Shown one piece after another: positions 1 to 8,157 of a stretch of 16,156 nucleotides of DNA. Positions within the stretch are counted from its first letter, which is position 1; each line of letters starts with the position of its first letter. The DNA is from Smittium culicis (Eukaryota; Kickxellomycota; Harpellomycetes; Harpellales; Legeriomycetaceae): contig LSSN01002637.1 in NCBI GenBank assembly GCA_001970855.1, forward strand, positions 1 to 16,156, written 5' to 3'. The notes under the pieces are model-generated. The model searched no databases. It was not told the origin of the DNA and was given only the letters and a program-made list of their open reading frames with translations. The position numbers were made by a program, and so were the translations under genes.

Positions 1-87
1 TATTAAAAAAAATAAAATAAAATGTGCAAGTTCATTCCAGCTCCTTTATTTAAAACTACTGTTTGACTCGAACCTATAAAAAGTAAA

Positions 88-111
88 ATCGCGTGCATAG
101 GCGGCACATAT
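88..111. repeat. GC-richer islet, related to 329-350
   Basis: A short GC-rich stretch (CGCGT...ATAGGCG...C.CATA) in very AT-rich surroundings. The same pattern recurs with small changes at 329-350. The neighbouring stretch 64-73, read on the minus strand, is GGTTCGAGTC, which resembles a Pol III B-box, but its flanks do not form a tRNA T-stem. The pair could be two remnants of one repeat family; origin unknown. Confidence 0.35.
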
Positions 112-314
112 TTAAAGTTAGAGCTTTAACTAAGAGAATTTGATCAAAATATTAAAGAGTTCATTGAATACATTCTAGCCCAGTTTTGAGAAATCCAAAT
201 ATGCTTTGAAATCAACTTTCTTCGAAAAATTTCCAAAAAAAAAAAAAGAAAAAAGCTGAAATATTGGGAACTACAGAGTGCTCTGAAGATCATAAAAAAC
301 CGTAGCTATGCAGC

Positions 315-350
315 CATACGCCAGTTTACGCGTATGATAGGCGCTCCATA
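315..350. repeat. Inverted repeat plus second copy of the GC islet
   Basis: CATACGC (315-321) and GCGTATG (330-336) form a perfect 7-bp inverted repeat around an 8-nt loop. It overlaps the start of the second islet copy (329-350), which resembles 88-111. A hairpin at the end of a decayed repeat is the simplest reading; no RNA family is recognised. Confidence 0.4.
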
Positions 351-3290
351 AATCTTATAATAAAATTTCAAAAATAAGTAAAGTTATTTATATCGCTGCA
401 CTCAAATGCAAAAAAAATTAACTCTTTTTCATCCAAAAGCAGCAAATTAAATTTCAAAGATAATAGATATTATGATTCACCAACTACTTTCATGAAAATC
501 AAAGTTAAAGCTCTACTACTTTGAAAATATGCTGAACCAATTTGTACATATTTCAATGAATCTGATTATTGTAAATATCAATGCGATTATATAAATAAAA
601 ATATGAAATAAATGCGGTTAGTAAAGATTTAAATCGCATAGTAAATACAGAATATATAAATATTTCTACTTATAACATATATCTGAATACTCTGAAATAA
701 ATTGTGACATTTCTATGCAAGATAAACTGAATAAAAATTTTAATTATAAAATTTAAGCTCAGAATCTAAATTGAACTAAATTTATACATACCTTACTAAA
801 AATAACTATAAGAAGAATTTTGGCTTTCAATTACCTGGTATAAGAATTCTCTTGGAATCGAATTATTTATTTGCTTTCAGGAGATAATAATTATACTAAT
901 AATATCGGCTCGTTTTCTGAATCCAAAAGCTTTAATGCGAAATCAAAAGGGCTTTTAATAATATTAAAAAAATATATATAATTTATAAAATAATTATAAA
1001 CATTGTAATTATTTTATCATAAATCGAAAATTAATATCTACTGTTAGAAAGGGAAACCTGCTAATTTATCATTATTATTTAGAAGGAAAAATAAGCAGAA
1101 AATCCTACAAAAATTCTGTAAAAAAAAGAATAACAGCCTTCATCATAAAGGTGATGTCATCAATTTTTAAAAAAAAAAGTACTTCCTTGAATAAAGCTGT
1201 AAAAACAGGCACATTATATCTTTAAGAAATATACATTAAAAATTCAGACGCATAATTTTGGACCAACTTTTGGAATTTATCGGAACTATGGTCAAAATAT
1301 ATAGCTTAAATTATAAAAAAAAAGTGATAAATTATTAAAATTCATATTTTATTCCAATGGAAGTGCAAATTTAACATTGGTGGAAATAAAAAAAATATGA
1401 TAAAAAAAATATAATATACCTACCAAATATTTAAAGATTATGGACATTTTTAATATAATTTACAACTGATAAATCTATAACCAATAAAAAAGAATACGGT
1501 TTAATATTAATTTTAGACATTATTACGGTTAAAATTTTGATAATACAAATAAAAACCTAGAATAGTGAAAAATTAATAATAATAAACTATATTTGGATTA
1601 ATCTTTCAAATTAGACGCTTTAAAAAAATAATTATTATATATCTGTTGTGAATATTATGATAGGTATAAGTTTATAATAGAAATCATCGAATAAAAGTGA
1701 TTTTTAGAGAATTTTGAAAATGATAAAATATTCTTAGCTTAGTTTTTGGGTCATAAATACGACGCATTTACGTAAAAATTTCCTAAATATGATAAAAATT
1801 AAAACTCGAAATTAGTGTTTAATTCGAATTAATTTAAATTTAATATAATTTAAAATTAAATCCTTAAGATGATTAGACTTAATTGTATAAAAAATTATTG
1901 AGTCAGGCTCTATAAAAAAATACAAGAAAATATTGATAAATTTTGGTAAATTAAATTATATAAATATTCATATCTATTCACTAAATATATAAAACGATTT
2001 TATAATTCTTAATAACAAGCAAAATTACTAACCTAATATAAATTGTACACTGAAACAAAAATTTTCCATCTTATGAAAAATAAAAAGCAGTTTTGAACGA
2101 TTAATATATTTTTTTGTTCCAATTCTAAGGTTAGGGTGAAAACTTTTAAAAAATTTATTTTGGTTATAAAAAATTTAAATAAAAAATATAAATAGAATAG
2201 CTTTAATAAAAAAATTTCTACTGAACAGTCACAGTATAATATTATTTGCCATTATTATATTCAAATTTTTCTACCACCCCAGAATTTTGCACAAAGAGCC
2301 AAATGTTGCTAACTTGCTAAAATACTTAATAACGCTCAAATTTGAGAAGAGAATGTATAATTAGATAAAGTAAAATAAAAAATGCGTTCTATTTGTAGCA
2401 CGCCGAAAAATAAGCCCCCTATTTCAGTTATAAATACTTTTAAACTTTAAAACGAAAATTAAAAAAAAATGGAGAAATACTAAAGATAGGCCATTAATTC
2501 CCCTCGTTCCTAAAAAATACACTCTAAATATTTTAAAAAATTCTATGCCTATTACTTCATCTAGCAATTATGAAAAAAGCTATCCAAGATACTAATCCAC
2601 TGCAGGAATTTATGAGAAAAAGAAAAATGAATATAAATCTGACTATTTTAAAAGATTAAGCGTTTTTTATTAAATTCTATCTGCAATCTTCATAATTAAA
2701 AAGCTTAATAAAAGCACTGAAATTAAAAAAAAGATAACACTATATTCTGACCAAGAAAAGGAATTTGACTGAGTGTATTGAGGATATTTATTCTTATTCT
2801 TAGAATAATTAGGATTTTTCAATCATTATAAAATGGATTTTAAACATATATAGCGGATATAAACTCACTATGATTAGTATCGGAGAAAATAGCTATCCAA
2901 TTATTATCAAAAAAGAACTAAGGTAAGATGACCACATATTCCCGCTAAAATATAATTTCATAACAGACCCTTTAATGTTGTACGTTAAAAGAAAGGAATA
3001 CGGGAAAATAAGTTTCAAATTAAGAATTCAAATACTAGTATACAAAGATGACTAATTATAAGAATTAGAAGTCGAAATTAATATGAATACGAAAAAAATT
3101 AGTGGAGCTCTCAATTCCCATTCTTTAGCCTCATGCGCTAAAATAAATTCTTAAAAAATAGATAATTGACTAGATAATAAATTTTTAATCCAAAAAGATT
3201 TATTTAATTATCTAGATATTATTTTCCAAGCTTTAAAACTGCAAAAGATGTGTTTCTCAGGGCATATACTGCTAGAATAAATCTAGTTCC

Positions 3291-3412
3291 AATAATGAGA
3301 ATTAACTCATATTATATAAAGAGATAAGATAATTTAGTGCTATCATCTTTATTGAATAAAATAAACCGAGTTTAAAAAACTAGCAAAAAAGTAAAATTTT
3401 TTTTTTCATATA
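3291..3412 (+). repeat. DIRS inverted terminal repeat, 3' end of element
   Basis: This stretch matches the reverse complement of 8014-8157. The best block is 3333-3374 against 8051-8092: 36 of 42 bases agree, no gaps, and five of the six differences are transitions. The outer ends share AATAATGAGAA (3291-3301 against 8147-8157), and the inner ends share an A-run, a T-run and TCATATA. The segment between outer and core blocks is shorter here than in the partner. Confidence 0.82.
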
Positions 3413-3537
3413 CCATATAAAGTACGTATTTTGTATACTTATCATATTTAGGCAAAGGTAAAATGGGAACGGGTGCGCGGATCTAAATTTATCTCATCTC
3501 TTCATATCATATGGATTGATTTTCGTTCTTCAAACTT

Positions 3538-3578
3538 GATTAATTCTAACATTATTTCTCTCAGGAGATATACTTAGA
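3538..3578 (+). repeat. Internal complementary region of the DIRS element
   Basis: TCTCTCAGGAGATATACTTAG (3557-3577) matches the reverse complement of 8088-8107 with one gap and one mismatch, and the preceding TTAATTCT (3540-3547) also matches the outer part of that terminal repeat. It lies just past the recombinase end and inside the 3' terminal repeat, exactly where DIRS elements keep the region thought to align the two ends during circle formation. The outer boundary is uncertain. Confidence 0.65.
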
Positions 3579-3599
3579 TAATTCTAAGGCAAAATCGAC

Positions 3600-4400
3600 T
3601 TTGTAATGTTCAAATTTCGACTATGGAGAGCCGATAATAGCTGTAAAACATATATTAGCCTGACTAAAACGTATGTGAAATAATTAAATCTGCTGGATGA
3701 CCTGAATTTGCTACTAATTATGCTCCAAATGATCTTGCTTTAGGTATTTTCTCACCATTACTTATAATCATTTTTGTTATAGATTTGATATTTCTAGGTA
3801 TGCTATCCACACTTAGAAGTTTTCTATGATAATTTATATATCTAAACAGGCGATTCACTGTAACATTTTTGTCTTTACTGCGTGGTCTTGAACGGGGAAC
3901 TTTTGCCAACCTTTCTTTATATGTTTTTTATCCCGTCACGGGGCATACTAATTCATCAGGATATGATCTAATCTCACAAGACTTTTCTATCGATCTATCT
4001 TTTCTCTTTTCCTTGGGTAAAAATATGACTAGATTTATTGAGAAATATAAAACTATGGCTCTCGAATCTTCTATTCAGTGAACACAACGTCATATCAATA
4101 TAACGAAAATTGCAAGCAGACAACATGTCTTGGCGGTCAAAGATTTAAATTCAAGGTATTTGTTAAATACAAGATTTCTGAAATATGTAACTATAGGTTT
4201 GATGTTTATATCATGGTCAATGAATGGTTTTATATTCAATTAATCTAGTTATTTGAAGAATTTTTTGTATAAATTACTATTTTTATTACAGTTGTCTTCG
4301 GGCATCAAAATAGTTAAAGCGGATTTTTATGCCTTTAATGTATTAACTGAAAGTTTCTTTACTGTGTAGATATCAGCTATGCAGTTTGAAATCTGTATTA
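3600..4400 (-). pseudogene. DIRS tyrosine recombinase, broken
   Basis: The enzyme would integrate the circular DNA intermediate in the nucleus by site-specific recombination. Reading down from about 4390, an N-terminal helical part (KKLSVNTLKA, then KKFFK, then IVTYFRNL) leads into the catalytic domain at TAKTCCLLAIF near 4135. The conserved C-terminal signature is clear: KARSFGA with the second-box arginine near 3735, then ISHTF, a stop where the family has Trp (3664-3666), and finally YYRLS around 3625-3639, which holds the nucleophilic tyrosine. The first catalytic arginine, expected after LAIF, appears as Ile, followed by two stops (one where an Arg is expected). Frame is otherwise mostly preserved, which makes the family assignment firm. 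Not functional. Confidence 0.85.
3664..3666 (-). other. Stop in place of conserved Trp of the recombinase
   Basis: The codon after ISHTF reads TAG on the minus strand. DIRS recombinases have Trp here (HxFWS or HxxWS). A single G-to-A change in TGG explains it. Confidence 0.6.
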
Positions 4401-4559
4401 CTGATGTATTTCATAATATATTATTTTCAATCTTTTAATATAAAAATTGGTTTTGAGTATCGTAATACATTGCTCTTCTTTTAACTGATCTATGATTATT
4501 TTCCATTATATATGCTGCTTTAGTGTATATAATTTCTTCTTCGATGGGGCCCCACTGAT

Positions 4560-5055
4560 CCTCTATCCAGCTAGTTACCACTAATTATTGGAATTCAGTA
4601 GAGATTTTCCGCTTCTTGGTTCTGGTATGACTTCAATTGATTCTATTCTTATCGGCCTCGTTATTCACTAAATTGTGACATCTGGGGACTATGTTGCAGA
4701 GTTCCATTGAGGGGTTATTAACATTAATTTCAGACATTCTATCCTGAATCTTATTATTATTTCTGGAATCAAGTTCTATTTTAGATAGCAATATTTTTTG
4801 ACCTAGTTTATCCATTCCTGTTTCAAGGCACTCATTTCCTCTGCCTTCGAGTCTTGGTAGAAGAAGTATCTATCTAACTTCTTTTTTTTTCAAGGCGAAT
4901 AGCTCCACGTCGTGTGGGCCAAATCTCGAGTGTATTTTATCGATTGAATGCAAAACCAGAGTACATTCTATCTGGGTCTTCATGAGAATCGGCGCATCTG
5001 ATTGTTTGATGTGCGTTGGTACACATGCAATTGCGAGCCTCGTATTGTAATTCAA
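4560..5055 (-). pseudogene. DIRS Dam-like methyltransferase domain, broken
   Basis: Many DIRS elements carry a domain resembling DNA N6-adenine methyltransferase between RNase H and recombinase. Here RFGPHDVELFA (near 4910-4945) matches the family signature FGPHxxDLFA and is followed by FYQDSKAEEMSALKQEW, matching the usual PDPEA..DAxxQ.W. The segment equivalent to NPPW reads YLK-stop (TAG at 4776-4778), so the catalytic motif is gone. It is followed by NLIPE and LITPQWNSAT, then another stop at an expected Trp (4689-4691). An open stretch runs 4870-5055; a frameshift separates it from the following segment. The role of this domain in the family is unproven, and the assignment is by motif order and wording. 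Confidence 0.75.
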
Positions 5056-5256
5056 AAAATGCTTTCATAAAATTTCAGATAAATAAAAATGCTCTTTAGA
5101 GATGGTTCCTAAAACTTAATCGCATAATCCAACGCATTTTGGTTGTCTGTGTATATTTTCACAGCCCGCGCTTGAACCTGTGGTAGCTCCAAGGAGTAAT
5201 TTATTGTTAATAGCTCCTTTTAGTTGATGTGGGTATCGGCTAAAGAGCTCGGTGAG

Positions 5257-5261
5257 ATACC
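5257..5261. repeat. Target site duplication of the solo LTR, left copy
   Basis: ATACC here corresponds to ATACT at 5712-5716 on the other side of the LTR. Four of five bases agree; the difference is a C/T transition. Five bases is the usual duplication for LTR retrotransposons. Confidence 0.6.
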
Positions 5262-5283
5262 TGTTATGCACAGAAACACTCTA

Positions 5284-5416
5284 GAACTTTATGGAACATT
5301 ATGGAATACAACGGAACCTAATGTAACATCATAAACATCATAAACATCATGGAATACAATTGAACCTTATGGAACATCAAAGAGCATAATGGAACATTTT
5401 GAAATACAATGGAATG
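5284..5416 (+). promoter_or_regulatory. 10-bp GAA array, step-type heat shock element
   Basis: Degenerate 10-bp units such as TGGAACATTA and TGGAATACAA are repeated. GAA falls at 5284, 5294, 5304 and 5314 exactly 10 bp apart, then at 5352, 5362, 5372 and 5392 in a second register, with further copies at 5401 and 5412. GAA units on one strand at 10-bp spacing fit the step-type heat shock element described in yeast. Binding is inferred only. Confidence 0.5.
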
Positions 5417-5441
5417 TTATCCATAGATTATTTCAAGTCGC

Positions 5442-5464
5442 TTCTAGAACCTTCTAGAACGTTT
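5442..5464. promoter_or_regulatory. Near-perfect heat shock element in the LTR
   Basis: TTC (5442), GAA (5447), TTC (5452) and GAA (5457) alternate at exact 5-bp intervals, with a fifth imperfect unit (TTT at 5462). Four perfect contiguous inverted nGAAn units match the consensus site of heat shock factor trimers. It lies about 90 bp upstream of the TATA box. Confidence 0.7.
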
Positions 5465-5554
5465 CATAATATTCCACATGCTATTATTTGAAAATTATAA
5501 ATTCTTTTATAATTATCTTTATTTAATAATATCATTTACATTTTTCTTTAAAAG

Positions 5555-5561
5555 TATAAAA
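5555..5561 (+). promoter_or_regulatory. TATA box of the solo LTR
   Basis: TATAAAA lies downstream of the heat shock element and about 150 bp before the LTR end, the right place for an LTR promoter. In AT-rich DNA the word alone is weak evidence; the position supports it. Confidence 0.45.
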
Positions 5562-5711
5562 TGGTAACCTTTTTCCATCTTGCTAAAAAATCTAAGTTTA
5601 TTATTTATTTTATAATATTTATCTCACTAAATATATATTATCCCTATAACATTAAATAAATAACACTATCTTAGTCTTAGTTTCAGTATTAGTACAACCT
5701 TAGCCCTGTCA

Positions 5712-5716
5712 ATACT
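5712..5716. repeat. Target site duplication of the solo LTR, right copy
   Basis: ATACT, partner of ATACC at 5257-5261, directly abuts the CA end of the LTR. Confidence 0.6.
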
Positions 5717-5944
5717 CTTCTCTCCGTGCCGAACAATACCCGAATAATCTTTTCCTCAGCCAATATTCCTCAAGAATTTTCGCTCGAATTTGTAAATATT
5801 TCTAGATACGCTGCCTCTGAAATAAATAAGCAAGCATTTCATTTCATCAACTCGCTTCCCACAGCGTAAAGTTCTGTATTAGCGGGATTTACAGCTTCAC
5901 TATCGATGTTCATTATTAAAATTTAGATAAAGTCTTGTTATTCA

Positions 5945-6830
5945 GTCAAATAATCTTCTTAAAAGCAGCATTCGATAAAATACAGCATCAGACAATACTT
6001 GATTTTTCCGATGAATCTCACCAGATTATTCAATAAAAAGCATCCTTTAGTTACTAATTTTACTGCATCCATCCGTAAGTCCCTGATCTTTTCTTTGGGT
6101 GCTGTTAGATTCGAATATTTTTTATTGAGAAAAAAGATAAAATTGAAAGACTTAGAGATTCGAAAAATGAATCATAAAGTCTTATATACTAATAAATAAA
6201 ATATTGTGATCGGATAATTTAGATAAAGGAATATATAAAAACTAATCCAATAAAATCACAACAGGCACTTTTAAACTCATTTTTATTGTTTCTGTTATCA
6301 TACCTATATACTTTTTTGTTTGAGATATGGCAAGGGAAGGCTTAGAATTATTGATTTTGAAGCCTAATTCTAATAACATCATTGATACTTATTCCGTTTC
6401 ATCTTTAATATCAATTTTGTTTCTCTCAAAATCAAAATACCGTTGATGATTGCCGCTACTCTTATTTTCAAAGATCTTGGACAAGATATTATGCGGCAGA
6501 GGATATTAATAAAGGCCAACATGATTAGCGATAATCCTAATGGGATAAATCTGAACTGAGATAATCTCCCATTGAATTGAAGCCTCAGATATTTCTTGCA
6601 ATTCTCGTGAATGAAAATATGCAGGAGCGCATACTCAAAATAAATTAAAATCATACAATCCTTTCCTCTTAACAATAGAAAAATTGACATCATAGTGCCA
6701 ATTTTGAAGATTACTTCCTTGTATGCTTAATTGAGTTTTCGTAAGTCCAAAACAGGTCGCAGATATCCCTTTTTCTACGTAATAGTGAACAAATAGATGT
6801 TAAATCCCGGTCTTGAGTTGTTCATCTGTT
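5945..6830 (-). pseudogene. DIRS reverse transcriptase, split by a 161-bp insert
   Basis: This domain copies the element RNA into DNA. From about 6825 downward it reads RPGFNIYLF, then LRPVLDLRKLN, IFIHENCKKYLRLQFNGRLS and FIPLGLS, the expected order of motifs. The catalytic YxDD equivalent reads IINGILIL (about 6430-6450), so both metal-binding Asp residues are lost. A frameshift follows, then LGFKINNSKPSL and KKYIGMI. The 161-bp insertion (6103-6263) comes next, and the thumb/connection resumes as APKEKIRDLRMDAVKL and NNLVRFIGKIKYC. One open stretch, 6379-6693, survives. It lies in the same frame as the C-terminal half of Gag (7617 to 7030), so Gag and reverse transcriptase may have been one polyprotein or closely abutting frames. 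Confidence 0.88.
6103..6263. mobile_element. 161-bp TG...CA insertion in the reverse transcriptase
   Basis: The reverse transcriptase reading stops making sense at 6263 and resumes at 6102. The insert begins TGTTAGATT and ends AATCACAACA, which is an imperfect terminal inverted repeat (TGTTAGATT against TGTTGTGATT). It is flanked by GGTGC (6098-6102) and GGCAC (6264-6268), five bases with two transition differences. Removing the insert and one flank puts the reverse transcriptase back in frame, which supports these borders. It could be a very short solo LTR or a MITE. An intron is less likely because no GT donor fits the reading frame. Confidence 0.5.
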
Positions 6831-7029
6831 CTATTGAATTATTTACTAAAAAATAGCTCAATATCTTTTTATTACCTCTGTTTCCTTTTTATTCATGTTC
6901 CTCTTGTGAAGATGATACGCTGTAAGTTGAGGATTTTAGGTGTTTATTAATTTTAGCTTGAATCAATACTGAATGATGTGGTTTATTCACGCCTAATCGA
7001 TAAGCTTTTCCCAGGTAAATCAAAATAGA

Positions 7030-7897
7030 GCTATGCGTTCTCCACGGGATTTGCGCCATCTATAGCTACTGGCTGCTTTGAGACTTTCCGTTTGAAGAAA
7101 ATTTTTGTTTTCCCTTTCTTTGAGCCTGAGAGAAATACTTCGTAAAGCTTGGGATGTTATTTGCAGCTGGTTGGATTTGCGCCGTTGCAGAAGCGCCTCT
7201 AAAATCTATCTGCTGGCTCTGATGAAAGAACGTCTTTAAAGCTCCTTTCGTTCTTGTTGCTGTTTATCTTGAGGCGATTAGATATTCAAGTTTTTTGTCA
7301 TCTATTAGTGGTTATGTTGAAGGTTCAGATAATCGAAGCGCCTTATATGATAGACCCATTGATTTGTGGAGATTATCCATTATTATCTGCTTTATTATAC
7401 ACTACATATCCGTAATAAGCGTTCTTGTGAAATTGATGAGCTCTATTTCTGCGTCGTTTTCAATTAGAGCTCTGCCTATTCTTAGTTAGCTATAATAATG
7501 CTGGTCCAAGGGTCTCGTGATTTGTGCTAGCGAGGACTGAATACCTACTATGGTAGATTAAAATCTCTTTTCTGCTGTTGCTACAGCTTCTTATTGTGGG
7601 TGAGATTGGTAGCTCATGGGAATCAACTTAGGGGAGCTTTAGATGGATTAATTACTCTCTTCATCTTTTATTGGGCTTCTAAAAAAAGTCTTCCTATATA
7701 GATGGGATGGTTCTAAGCAGCACAATGAATCATTATACTTATAAATGATGCTCAGATTCTTTAGTGTGGGTCGTCATAAGTTGAATCTTGTAACTCCATC
7801 GTTTGTTCTTGATGGGTGTTTTGATGTTATTTTTCCTATTAAAGAGTGTTGGAATTATCAGAAAGGTCCTAATAATGTTGATTATGTCGTCTTACAT
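7030..7897 (-). pseudogene. DIRS Gag-like protein, broken
   Basis: Gag would package element RNA. A likely start is the ATG at 7895-7897, whose second codon is a stop (TAA), followed by an open run to about 7740 containing LIIPTLFNRKN and MTTHTKESEHH. A frameshift sits in the A7/T7 run near 7681-7687. After it the frame reads EAVATAEKRF, then QSSLAQITRPLDQHYYS, LRIGRALIENDAEIELINF and a Gln/Ser/Lys-rich basic tail (YFSQAQRKGKQKFSSNGKSQ). Such a tail is common in DIRS Gag. About a dozen in-frame stops are present. The call rests mainly on position ahead of the reverse transcriptase and on long coherent coding, because Gag proteins are poorly conserved. Confidence 0.65.
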
Positions 7898-8013
7898 GAT
7901 AATCAGTTTAGGAATTTAAAATTTTGAAATTTTATATTTTATCAACTTTCAATGTGGTAGTAAACCTTTGTAAAGAAAAGATCACAAGAATCTAAATATT
8001 CATTTTCAGCAAT

Positions 8014-8157
8014 TATATGACAAAAAAAAATTTTTTTTTTTCTAAATTTGTAAATTCGGTTTATATTATTTAATAAAGATGGCAACACTAAATATATCTC
8101 TGAGAGATGATATAATTTGTAGCAGGCAATTTTAAGAATTAACATTTTCTCATTATT
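8014..8157 (-). repeat. DIRS inverted terminal repeat, 5' end of element
   Basis: Reverse complement of 3291-3412; the core is 8051-8092. It is about 22 bp longer than its partner. Part of the extra and outer sequence (8088-8107) recurs inside the element at 3557-3577, as expected for the DIRS end and internal-region relationship. Confidence 0.82.

Larger units (their letters stand above)
1..3290. other. AT-rich region without a recognisable gene
   Basis: No open frame of useful length and no conserved protein motif was found on either strand by reading. The sequence is dominated by A/T runs and short palindromic AT words. The only compositional exceptions are GC-richer islets near 88-111 and 315-350 (listed separately) and a small one near 2396-2425. 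The region may contain older transposon remains that have drifted past recognition by eye. Confidence 0.6.
5262..5711 (+). mobile_element. Solo LTR (450 bp) inserted into the DIRS RNase H
   Basis: The segment begins TGTTATGC and ends GCCCTGTCA, the TG...CA ends of an LTR, and is flanked by near-identical 5-bp sites (5257-5261, 5712-5716). The RNase H reading resumes on both sides, which fixes the boundaries independently. Its plus strand is laid out like an LTR: a repeat and heat-shock-element-rich U3 (about 5284-5464), a TATA box at 5555-5561, and a possible AATAAA at 5655-5660. It is opposite in direction to the DIRS element. No internal retroelement sequence is attached, so it probably arose by LTR-LTR recombination. 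The superfamily (Copia or Gypsy) cannot be told from an LTR alone. Confidence 0.78.
5095..5910 (-). pseudogene. DIRS RNase H domain, split by a solo LTR
   Basis: RNase H removes the RNA strand after reverse transcription. The N-terminal half (about 5910-5717) reads PANTELYAVGSELMK, then SEAAYLEIFTNSSENS, where the first catalytic Asp of the FTD motif is now Asn. Two family Trp positions are TGA (5839-5841, 5770-5772). The domain is interrupted by the solo LTR (5262-5711) and resumes at about 5256 with THIN-stop-KELLTINYSLEL and then VKIYTDNQNAL, which keeps the catalytic Glu (KELL) and Asp (YTDN). The two halves differ by one frame across the insertion. HIN.KELL is the typical DIRS RNase H wording. 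Confidence 0.85.
3291..8157 (-). mobile_element. Decayed DIRS-type retrotransposon
   Basis: About 4.9 kb, read from high to low coordinates. DIRS elements replicate through a circular DNA intermediate and integrate with a tyrosine recombinase rather than a DDE integrase, so they have inverted termini, an internal complementary region and usually no target duplication. All these parts are seen here: matching inverted termini (3291-3412 and 8014-8157), an internal copy of terminal sequence (3538-3578), and in order Gag, reverse transcriptase, RNase H, methyltransferase-like and tyrosine recombinase domains. None is intact: there are many in-frame stops, several frameshifts and lost catalytic residues. 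About 611 bp of the span is later insertion (5262-5711, 6103-6263). The interior is visibly less AT-rich than the flanks, as expected for a younger insertion. Domain identity rests on reading translated motifs, not on a database search. Confidence 0.88.

Noticed and set aside
64..73. B-box-like GGTTCGAGTC on the minus strand, possible tRNA gene
   Set aside because: The bases around it do not pair as a T-stem and no A-box or acceptor stem is found.
3664..5841. Variant genetic code with TAG/TGA read as Trp
   Set aside because: TGG still occurs at other Trp positions of the same domains, stops also replace non-Trp residues, and frameshifts and lost catalytic residues show plain decay.
5999..6199. 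Plus-strand open frame of 66 codons
   Set aside because: It is opposite to the DIRS reverse transcriptase and runs across the border of the 161-bp insert; the minus strand carries the conserved motifs.
7295..7489. Plus-strand open frame over the Gag region
   Set aside because: The complementary strand gives long coherent Gag-like coding in frame with the reverse transcriptase.
7745..7927. Plus-strand open frame over the Gag N-terminus
   Set aside because: The minus strand is also open here and continues into Gag; the plus-strand frame has no motif.
7942..8145. Minus-strand open frame of 67 codons
   Set aside because: It overlaps the terminal repeat and A/T runs; composition is low-complexity.
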